Assembly (NCBI RefSeq): GCF_029167105.1
Contig: NZ_JARFML010000027.1
Location: forward strand, 56,604 to 120,603
DNA length: 64,000 nt
Source: Bradyrhizobium yuanmingense
Lineage (GTDB): Bacteria; Pseudomonadota; Alphaproteobacteria; Rhizobiales; Xanthobacteraceae
Direction of reading: 5' to 3'
Shown: one piece after another, positions 57,802 to 64,000 of the stretch
How positions within the stretch are numbered: the stretch's first letter is position 1
Layout of the letters: every line of letters starts with the position of its first letter
Notes under the pieces: model-generated
Seen by the model: only the letters and a program-made list of their open reading frames with translations
Databases searched by the model: none
What the model was told of the DNA's origin: nothing
Program-made: the position numbers and the translations under genes

Positions 57802-58815
57802 TCATGTCCGGTTTGTTCGTTTGCGGCCTGGCACATTGCTCCAGGGGATTCGGGCCAGTGCTCCCAGTGTCAGGGCGAATGCCAAAAGGCAGTCGCTCGA
57901 CAACGTATGGACCGTCGTGGCTGGCTCGGCGAGCATGGAGCGTGAACTGGAGTCGATCGAGGGCTGCCGGGTCTGTTCCGCTGGAGAGGACCACTCGGTT
58001 CCGTTCGCGGCAGTATGCTTCGCTCTGGAGGTGGAGACAGTCTCACCCTGTCCGTTCTGGATGAGATTTTCGCCGTGCCGCACTGGGTTCGAGGGGAGCG
58101 CGGGCGGCGTCTCTCGCATTAGATCGCGCAGCGGCGGGGCTGGGTTCACGCGGAAACCATCAGTGCTCATGGAGTAATGGCCGATCGTCTTCCATTGGGT
58201 CGAAAGCTCAACCCAGTTGCTGACTCCAACAGCTGGATTGTTGCTGTGATCGTCGAGATAGGGCGCTTGCGCGTCGCGCCACCAGTCGGCGCCGACCATG
58301 GCGACGAGACTTAGGTTCGGATCGGTAACCCTCATCTCCATCTGAACGTAGACGGCGTCCACAGTGTCGGCCGCGTATGTTCCGCGCGCCTTGTACCAGA
58401 AGTGGTTGTTGTAGCCAGCCGGAGGCACATCAAAGGCGATGGTCGCGCCGGCCAGCGGTGTGGCCTTCATGGGAATGGCAACATTGCCGACGAAGTCCGG
58501 GACAAAATGTCCCCCGGTCAACTGCGTTCGCGACTGGTCCTGGACCAACGTCCATTCGCCGGCCTGTTTGATGCGAACGTAGGTCTTGGCGTTGGCGACC
58601 TCGACCTTCGCGTCCGGATTTGAGTAGGGTGGTGCCCCCACCTTCGGATAGACCTGTCCCCAGCCTTGGACCGCGGTGAAATCCGCAGGCGGCGACCAAA
58701 GCCCGCCGTCATTCCAGCCCTGATACCAATTGTAGCTCGGAGGCACGCCTGCGGGAAAGCCTTCACTATTCCCAGGAGTGTTCTGCCTGATGAGCTCGGA
58801 AAGTGAGAAGTCCAT
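57802..58815 (-). CDS. Paralog 2: unknown-function protein with C-terminal membrane tail
   Basis: A 337-residue protein sharing the core of paralog 1 (residues 11-225): FPAGVP, PADFTAVQGW, EWTLVQDQSRTQLTGGHF, VDAVYVQMEM, VGADWWRDAQAP (175-186) and NWVELSTQWKT. Unlike paralog 1 it has no N-terminal signal but a C-terminal hydrophobic segment (DCLLAFALTLGALARIPW, 308-325) then a basic end (PGRKRTNRT), an apparent tail anchor or sorting signal. A Ser/Thr/Pro-rich spacer separates core and tail. It starts 17 nt after the wzy-like stop, so they share an operon. ATG 58813-58815 chosen. Function unknown. Confidence 0.65.
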   Translation of the reverse strand: MDFSLSELIRQNTPGNSEGFPAGVPPSYNWYQGWNDGGLWSPPADFTAVQGWGQVYPKVGAPPYSNPDAKVEVANAKTYVRIKQAGEWTLVQDQSRTQLTGGHFVPDFVGNVAIPMKATPLAGATIAFDVPPAGYNNHFWYKARGTYAADTVDAVYVQMEMRVTDPNLSLVAMVGADWWRDAQAPYLDDHSNNPAVGVSNWVELSTQWKTIGHYSMSTDGFRVNPAPPLRDLMRETPPALPSNPVRHGENLIQNGQGETVSTSRAKHTAANGTEWSSPAEQTRQPSIDSSSRSMLAEPATTVHTLSSDCLLAFALTLGALARIPWSNVPGRKRTNRT

Positions 58816-58831
58816 CGACCGTACTTCCCGC

Positions 58832-60001
58832 TCACGCGCTGGACGGATCGCGTGCCGGCCATTTTGGTGACGTAAACCGGCCTGCATAAGAAAAGAACAG
58901 CGTCATCGAGGTGAAATTGTCGATGAGGTTTTCGGACAGGAAGTAGATGAGAAGCACGGTGTACATCGTCTTCGCCGCCCGGTCCTTCAGCGAAAAGACG
59001 ATGCTGAAGACGAAGACGACGAAGACCAGGAAGTTCAGAAGTCCGTACTCCGCCAGGACGCGCAGGTAGTCATTGTGCGGCGGTAGCGGCAAGACGGTCA
59101 GGATGCCGGTCTGCATCGCGCCGTATCCGAACAATATTCCGCCGAGTCCCCGCGACGAATATATCTGCCAGATGTTGGTCCAGTGGGTGATGCGGAAGAA
59201 CGCCGACACGTCCGTCGACCCGGTCAATTCGATCAGCTGCTTCGTCGTCATCCGGGCGACAGTACCGGGGTCGAGGTCCCAGATGAGCGCGATGGCATTC
59301 AAGCCGGTTATCAGTCGATCGAGCGCGCCAACGGCGTGGGCGACCACGCTGGCGCAAGCCAACAAGATGATCACTACGAAGACTTGCGGCCGCAAGGGAA
59401 AGAAGGACCAGAGGCCGATCGAGATGATGGTTGCAAGAGCAGGCCCAACGCGGTTCATGACGGCGGCGTTTATGAACTGGCCGATCAAAACCCTGTTTCC
59501 GAACCAGGGAGACAGGACAAAGAACAAGGCCGAGAAATACAACGCCGCCGTATTCGTGTTCGGGAAGTAGGAAAATACGTCGGGATACTCGACGCCGATG
59601 TAGACCTGAGTCTGGCCGATGGCCTTGAACAGCAGCGGCAATGCCGCAAGCAGGTAGACGCAACGCTTTTCGGCCGGGTGCATCGGCTCGGCCATGCCGC
59701 GGCCGGCGACGTAGAACGAGTAGATCGAGACGAGCTTCAATCCATCGGATAGCTCGAAGGCGCCGAAGTTCGCGAGGTAGCTCGCGCCCGTGAAAATGCA
59801 GGCAAGCACCAACAGGAGGGTGTAAAAGTAGCTTCTCTCGTTGGTGATAAGGACGTGGCGCGCAGACCACAGGATCAAAAGCAGGCTGGTCGAGTTGCTC
59901 AGGACGTTGAATATCGTCGACCCGGTGAAATGATAGAGAAAGGTCAGGAAATTCAGGAACACGAGGCCCAAGCAGGTCACCACGAAGAAGCGGCCCTGCA
60001 T
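58832..60001 (-). CDS. Wzy/O-antigen-ligase-like polysaccharide polymerase
   Basis: A 389-residue inner-membrane protein with about ten to twelve hydrophobic spans. The large periplasmic loop ends with GGILFGYGAMQTGILTVLPLPPHNDYLRVLAEYGLLNFLVFV, the PHN..L/ygl..G motif of the Wzy_C/O-antigen ligase (PF04932) family that polymerises or ligates polysaccharide repeats. The start is ATG 59999-60001 (MQGRFFVVTC), directly before the first span; the frame is open to 60253 without support. It is divergent from the Wzz-like gene. Confidence 0.78.
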   Translation of the reverse strand: MQGRFFVVTCLGLVFLNFLTFLYHFTGSTIFNVLSNSTSLLLILWSARHVLITNERSYFYTLLLVLACIFTGASYLANFGAFELSDGLKLVSIYSFYVAGRGMAEPMHPAEKRCVYLLAALPLLFKAIGQTQVYIGVEYPDVFSYFPNTNTAALYFSALFFVLSPWFGNRVLIGQFINAAVMNRVGPALATIISIGLWSFFPLRPQVFVVIILLACASVVAHAVGALDRLITGLNAIALIWDLDPGTVARMTTKQLIELTGSTDVSAFFRITHWTNIWQIYSSRGLGGILFGYGAMQTGILTVLPLPPHNDYLRVLAEYGLLNFLVFVVFVFSIVFSLKDRAAKTMYTVLLIYFLSENLIDNFTSMTLFFSYAGRFTSPKWPARDPSSA

Positions 60002-60175
60002 GGTCGTAGAACCGGAAGCGAGGTGCGGTGCTCCCTCTCTTCCCAGAGCTAGATCGTTCACGGCAGCCGTACTCCGCACTTCTGAGCTTTCGGTTCCGCG
60101 GCGCCGCTCCCAACGGGCGCGACCCGCTGGGGACCGACCTGTCGGCCAAGATGTCGGGGAATTGCCAGGTGTGAG

Positions 60176-60189
60176 TTGACGGCCGTCAA
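60176..60189. promoter_or_regulatory. FixK2/FNR-type palindromic box in the wzy-wzz divergent region
   Basis: TTGACGGCCGTCAA, a perfect 14-bp palindrome of the TTGA-N6-TCAA class, differing from the 57568 box only at the two central bases. It overlaps a possible TTG start at 60176, arguing for ATG 60221. On the minus side CATCTT lies 22 nt away (weak -10). It lies too close to the plus-strand start to activate it by the class II mode. Confidence 0.55.
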
Positions 60190-60220
60190 TACCTGCCCGG
60201 ACGCTTCGTTGGACGCTGAG

Positions 60221-61813
60221 ATGCCAAAAGAAGTGGAGTCGGCCGTGGAACATGACACGAGCAGTTCATTCGCCAGAACATTCGGTCTGTTATGGCGGCG
60301 GCAATGGGTGATTTATCTGTGCCTGTTGCTGACGTCCGGCGCGGCCTTTCTTTACTACGCGGCCGTTGGAGAGCGCTACGAGGCATATGTGCTGCTTCGT
60401 GCGGGGCAAGGGATCAAGGAACGATCATCCAGCAATGCGGGGGCCTCGCCGTTCGGGGAGGGCGTCGACCTCCAAAGCCGGATGGAATCGCTGTCGCGGA
60501 TCGCCAAGATCGATCTGGTCATCCTGGAGGCGGCGAAGAACGTCGGGTACGAGAGATTATCGTCCGATTCAAACCCCACGCTTTTGGCCAAATTCATGGC
60601 ATGGGGCAGGGAGATCGACCTTCGCGACATGTTCGCCAACGAGTCCGGGGAGCCGAAGGCGCCGGCGAAGCCCGTCGACGAAACGGAGGAAGATATCGAG
60701 CGTAACCAGGAGGCTATTCTCAGCTTGCGTGATCGCGTGACTGCGAAGCAGGAGGGGCGCTCCGATCTGTTGAAGATCACGTTTCGCCACAGGAATCCGG
60801 TGGTCGCTGCGAGCTATCTGAACGAGCTGGCGAACACGTTGGTCGCCATACAAGGCCTCGACGTTCAGATGCCGGGTGCGCAGGAGTTCTTCCAGCAACA
60901 AACGAAGCGGCTGGAGGAGGACGCCGAGATTGCAGCTGCGGATCTGAAGCGTTTCTCCGTCGAGGCCTCCATCTATGCCGTCGACGAACAGCGGCAGCTG
61001 CTGCTCAGGCGTGCCAGCGATCTGTCGGCGCTGATCGCCACGACGCGTGGAGCGATCGAGGACAAGAAGGGACAGAAGCTGTCGGTCGTCGACCAATTGG
61101 CGATACTGCGGCCCGTCGCGCAGAACAAGGCCGTGAGTCGCATGGTCACCACGCTCGGAGGCCAAGATGGCCGCAAGAGCCTTGATCCGGTCGCGAAGCC
61201 GCCGGAGCAGTTTGAGGAGCAGCCGCCATTGCTCCTGATCAAGGTTTATCAGGACAACATGGCAGCGTTGATGAAGCTGAATTCCGAACTCAACGGTCAG
61301 ATGGAGCTCCTGCATCAGCTCGGCATCGAGCTCGAGAAGGTGAACAAGGAGCTGGCATCGCTCTCTGCGAAAGAGGCGGAATACGGCAGGTTGAAGCGGG
61401 TTCTGGCGACCGCCTCGGCGGCCGCTGCACAATATGCAACGCGCATTCTCGAAGAGCAGATCAGCTCAGAGGTCGCCAAGAAGAGCCAGCTTTCCAGCGT
61501 CAGAGTGGTGCAGAAGGCGGTAACGCCGATAGCGCCTGTCTTCCCGCAAGTCTCGCAGCTGGTCGCATTGGCCCTCGCCGGCGGAGTTCTGCTCGGCTTG
61601 GGCGGCATCTTCGGTCCCGAGCTTGCCAGAGGCACCATGCATCGTCCGGTGTCGAGATCGGCCGCCGGCATTGAGGAGTACGATCCTATCAAGAACCTGC
61701 TGATCGCTGCTCAAAGAGGAGATGGGGTGAAGGAGCTGCATCCTGCCGGACGGGCCGACTACGACGAAAACAGCGTCGGACTTGGCGCACGATCGCCCCG
61801 ACTAAAGGGGTGA
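60221..61813 (+). CDS. Wzz/GumC-like polysaccharide chain-length/co-polymerase protein
   Basis: A 530-residue PCP-type protein. One N-terminal span (about 28-47, WVIYLCLLLTSGAAFLYYAAVG) is followed by a Wzz domain start (YEAYVLLRAGQGIKERSS), a long coiled-coil periplasmic arm (KRLEEDAEIAAADLKRF ... ELASLSAKEAEYGRLKRVL) and a C-terminal span (LVALALAGGVLLGLGGIFG). The P-rich PIAPVFPQ motif before the last span is typical. No tyrosine kinase domain is fused. It should control chain length of the Wzy product. ATG 60221 chosen over TTG 60176. Confidence 0.82.
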   Translation: MPKEVESAVEHDTSSSFARTFGLLWRRQWVIYLCLLLTSGAAFLYYAAVGERYEAYVLLRAGQGIKERSSSNAGASPFGEGVDLQSRMESLSRIAKIDLVILEAAKNVGYERLSSDSNPTLLAKFMAWGREIDLRDMFANESGEPKAPAKPVDETEEDIERNQEAILSLRDRVTAKQEGRSDLLKITFRHRNPVVAASYLNELANTLVAIQGLDVQMPGAQEFFQQQTKRLEEDAEIAAADLKRFSVEASIYAVDEQRQLLLRRASDLSALIATTRGAIEDKKGQKLSVVDQLAILRPVAQNKAVSRMVTTLGGQDGRKSLDPVAKPPEQFEEQPPLLLIKVYQDNMAALMKLNSELNGQMELLHQLGIELEKVNKELASLSAKEAEYGRLKRVLATASAAAAQYATRILEEQISSEVAKKSQLSSVRVVQKAVTPIAPVFPQVSQLVALALAGGVLLGLGGIFGPELARGTMHRPVSRSAAGIEEYDPIKNLLIAAQRGDGVKELHPAGRADYDENSVGLGARSPRLKG

Positions 61814-61887
61814 ATGCGGTGACGCCAAGCGAGTGCTGCCATTTGAGGCGTCGGTAGCCGTCACCGGTACCAAGGGTAAGCCCCGAC

Positions 61888-62680
61888 ATGAAGATATTCA
61901 GCATCTGTTGCGTTCGAGACGAGAATGACATCGTCGGGGAGACGCTGAAAGCGGCTCTCGACTGAAGCGATCGGATCTTCGTCTTCGACAATGGAAGTGT
62001 CGATGGCACCTGGGAGACGCTTCAGGAACTCGCGAATTGCCATCCCAGGATCGAGCTTGTCGGCCATGACGATCGGACGTTTACCGATGAGCTCCGGGGA
62101 GAAATATTTGAAACGCGTCGGCACGTGGCGTCACCGGGAGACTGGTGGTGCAGGCTCGATTCTGATGAATTCTTCATCGATGATCCGCCGCAGTTCCTCG
62201 GCGACGTGCCCCAAAGCTATGGCTTCGTCCTTTCGGCGACAATGAACTTCTATTTCACGGATGCCGACTTGAAGAGCTACGAGGAGAGTCCTGCCGCGTG
62301 GCTCGCCCGTCCCGTGCAAGAGCGGTTCAGATATTATCAGAACAGTTGGAGCGAGCCGCGTTTCGTTCGCCATCGGAGTGATCTGCGTTGGGGCGGACTG
62401 ATCTGGCCACACAATCGCGGACGGACATTTTCATCGCGGATACTTTTGAAGCATTTCCCATGTCACTCGCCGGCGCAGATATCGAAGCGGCTGGCGATAG
62501 CAGCAACCGGGGCTGTTCAAGCAGGAGGCGAACCGAGCGCTTGCGAAAGGTCTGCAGCTTGATTGGATGGATAACGGACCAATGCCAATTCATGAGCTGG
62601 CCTCCTGGCGCGATCGCGTGAGGGAGGCCACTGAATGCGACGTCGATCGCGGCGATGGGAGTGCCCATCACGCGCGATGA
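61888..62680 (+). pseudogene. Family 2 glycosyltransferase broken by nonsense codon and frameshift
   Basis: Reads MKIFSICCVRDENDIVGETLKAALD, then TGA (61963-61965), then SDRIFVFDNGSVDGTWETLQEL and WWCRLDSDEFFIDDPP (DxD motif). The stop stands where related GT2 enzymes have tryptophan (LDWSDRI), so TGG-to-TGA is likely. After KRLAIAATG a GGGG run (62509-62512) shifts frame; reading one base on gives LFKQEANRALAKGL to a TGA at 62678-62680. The intact protein would be about 263 aa. It stands between wzz-like and wzx-like genes. Confidence 0.75.
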
Positions 62681-62738
62681 CCTGATGCCTCCGCTTCCGT
62701 CGCCGACCTTGGACCCCTGAGAGTGCCCTGAGGCTCAA

Positions 62739-64000
62739 TCAGGCGCCCACTCGGCGAGAATAGGCGTTCGAGATCGGGAAGCCGAACAGCAGCCAGTAGC
62801 GCCATAGTACCATGATAAGGGACGTCAGCAGGATTGCTGCTCCGGCGCCGTGGAGTCCGCCGAGTGGCAGCAGCGCCAGTTGTGCGACGACCAGAATGCC
62901 CACCGAGGCCAGGTTCGTGACGGTTGTCAGACGGTCTAGATGCGCTGTAAACAAGGCTAGGGCGCCGAAATCGGCCATATGGCGTACCGCCAGTCCAGCT
63001 ACGATCAACCAGAATGCCGACCACTGGGTGGCGAGCGCAGGTTGATCGATCCATGGCAGGAGCACCTGGAAAGCAAATCCGATCGCCGTGCTCAGCGCAG
63101 CAGTCGCGAGTGCGGTTGTCTGCAGAAAGCGCCAGGCCAGCTGGCGGTGCGCTGAGGGGCCGCTGGTCCGATATGCACTGATCAGTGATGGGCGCTGCTT
63201 TTGTTGAAGGACGAGAGCCAGGAACGTGGTGGTAGAACTGCCGACCGTCCAGAAGAGGAAGTAGATGCCTGCGATCCTCGAGCCCAGGAACAGTGTGATC
63301 ATGTAGCGGTCGATATATTGGCTCGTAATAAATCCGAGGTCGCTCAGCAGAATGAGGAACGACTTCTGGATCGCGCCGGTGATCATCGAAAGTCTGAGCG
63401 GCTGGGAGAAAGATGCCAGCCATGGCCACGACCGGCTGAGGAAAGCAAACAGCCCCACCGAAGCAACGCCTCCCACCAACCAGAAGCCGAACAGATATGG
63501 AAGCGATCTGAGGCCGGGATCCCAAATAGCGAGCGGAATATAGATCAGGATCCAGGCGGCGCCGCGGATGAAGCCGATGGCGTTTGCCCAGACGTGACGC
63601 TGCAGGTTGGAAAGCAGGTAGAAAATGTCGTTGCCAATATGCTCGAACATGATCACGGCGCCGATGAGGATCCAGAGAGGCGGCATGCCGAGGAGGACGG
63701 TAACCAGCGTCGCAACCGTCAGCAGAACAGTGTACGCAAAGGCCACGAAGCACCAATAGTGGCGCATGTTGTCGATCATTTCGCTGGTGGAGGCCGTGAC
63801 GGCGTCGCGCATCACCAGGTGGTTCATACCAAGGTTGACCACGATCGGAACGGCTGCGATCGCGCCGGCGACGAGGCCATAGAGACCCAGCGGCGACAGG
63901 CCGAGATAGCGGGCAATGAACAGCGTGAGGCCGAACTTGCAAGCCATGACGCACGCCCGCATGGCCATGACCATGAGATCGAAGAGGAGGTGGCTGGGGG
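62739..64000 (-). CDS. Wzx-type polysaccharide flippase (partial, 5' end outside window)
   Basis: A lipid-linked-oligosaccharide flippase of the MOP/polysaccharide-synthesis family with about 10-12 spans. FGLTLFIARYLGLSPLGLYGLVAGAIAAVPIVVNLGMNHLVMRD matches the RfbX/Wzx N-terminal region, which normally begins slightly earlier. The ATG cluster at 63974 and the in-frame codons up to base 64000 (reading ..SHLLFDLM) have no stop, so the true start may lie beyond the window. The C terminus is at 62739. It flips repeat units for the Wzy-like protein. Confidence 0.78.
   Translation of the reverse strand, partial: PSHLLFDLMVMAMRACVMACKFGLTLFIARYLGLSPLGLYGLVAGAIAAVPIVVNLGMNHLVMRDAVTASTSEMIDNMRHYWCFVAFAYTVLLTVATLVTVLLGMPPLWILIGAVIMFEHIGNDIFYLLSNLQRHVWANAIGFIRGAAWILIYIPLAIWDPGLRSLPYLFGFWLVGGVASVGLFAFLSRSWPWLASFSQPLRLSMITGAIQKSFLILLSDLGFITSQYIDRYMITLFLGSRIAGIYFLFWTVGSSTTTFLALVLQQKQRPSLISAYRTSGPSAHRQLAWRFLQTTALATAALSTAIGFAFQVLLPWIDQPALATQWSAFWLIVAGLAVRHMADFGALALFTAHLDRLTTVTNLASVGILVVAQLALLPLGGLHGAGAAILLTSLIMVLWRYWLLFGFPISNAYSRRVGA

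Noticed and set aside
60058..60258. Possible protein start TTG 60176 for the Wzz-like protein
   Set aside because: It lies inside a perfect palindromic box, and ATG 60221 is better placed next to the first membrane span.
1..64000. CRISPR arrays, insertion sequences, rRNA genes, riboswitches
   Set aside because: None seen. Direct repeats are short and interspersed, no transposase frame was recognised, and no conserved riboswitch core was found by eye.

Overview
The window is a GC-rich alphaproteobacterial chromosome segment, most likely Bradyrhizobium or a close relative in the Nitrobacteraceae. The inference rests on the gene orders (ffs-dnaX-ybaB-recR, rpmH-rnpA-yidC-yihA-argB, dapD-DUF805-dapE, lhr-pdeM), on the protein sequences, and on the dense intergenic palindromic repeats. 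In many of these repeats the two arms read as 'cgtcatg..cgggctt' and 'cccgggcatgac', and they create false N-terminal extensions ending in PGHD in neighbouring reading frames. No database search was run, so family names come from motifs and remembered family features.

Layout. 1-7.3 kb: end of a TauE/SafE exporter, an orphan amino-acid-type binding protein, a Sco copper chaperone with a small membrane partner, a periplasmic ClpP-like protein, a flavoprotein dehydrogenase, an LpqC/PHB-depolymerase-type esterase, RidA and a SnoaL-like protein. 7.6-11.6 kb: Lhr-type helicase plus PdeM endonuclease, with no ligase beside them, then a small conserved gene. 11.7-19.9 kb: DUF2865 protein, pyrE, YfcG-like GST, LysE exporter, polA with a degenerate proofreading site, and an acyltransferase. 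20-27.5 kb: ugd, hrpB, a clan AA aspartic protease, phosphomannomutase/phosphoglucomutase, a fatty acid hydroxylase and a Cys-rich secreted protein. 27.6-33 kb: a two-component system divergent from a tiny exported protein, an Lrp regulator, a PfkB kinase, NudC and a HIT protein. 33.2-36.3 kb: SRP RNA-dnaX-ybaB-recR. 36.3-54.2 kb: AmpG-like permease, GIY-YIG protein, rmuC, def-fmt-truA, lysine genes (dapD, dapE), a HAD nucleotidase, a DUF1036 protein, argB, yihA, yidC, rnpA, rpmH and an orphan histidine kinase.

54.4-64 kb: a tRNA-Arg(ACG) is followed by a visibly less GC-rich, accessory-looking region. It holds an extracellular polysaccharide locus: an initiating sugar-phosphate transferase, two paralogous secreted or membrane-anchored proteins of unknown function, a Wzy-like polymerase/ligase, a divergent Wzz/GumC-like chain-length protein, a family 2 glycosyltransferase broken by a nonsense codon and a frameshift, and a Wzx-type flippase that runs off the end. 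Two near-identical 14-bp palindromes (TTGACG-NN-CGTCAA) fit the FixK2/FNR-type box. One lies in front of the first paralog and one in the wzy/wzz divergent region, so this locus may belong to a low-oxygen or CRP/FNR-family regulon. ugd and the phosphomannomutase at 20-26 kb could supply sugar nucleotides to it.

The most novel-looking content is the paralog pair together with the shared palindromes in the polysaccharide locus. Other points of note are the loss of catalytic carboxylates in the PolA 3'-5' exonuclease domain, the loss of DnaX zinc ligands, and several palindromic or direct-repeat regulatory candidates.
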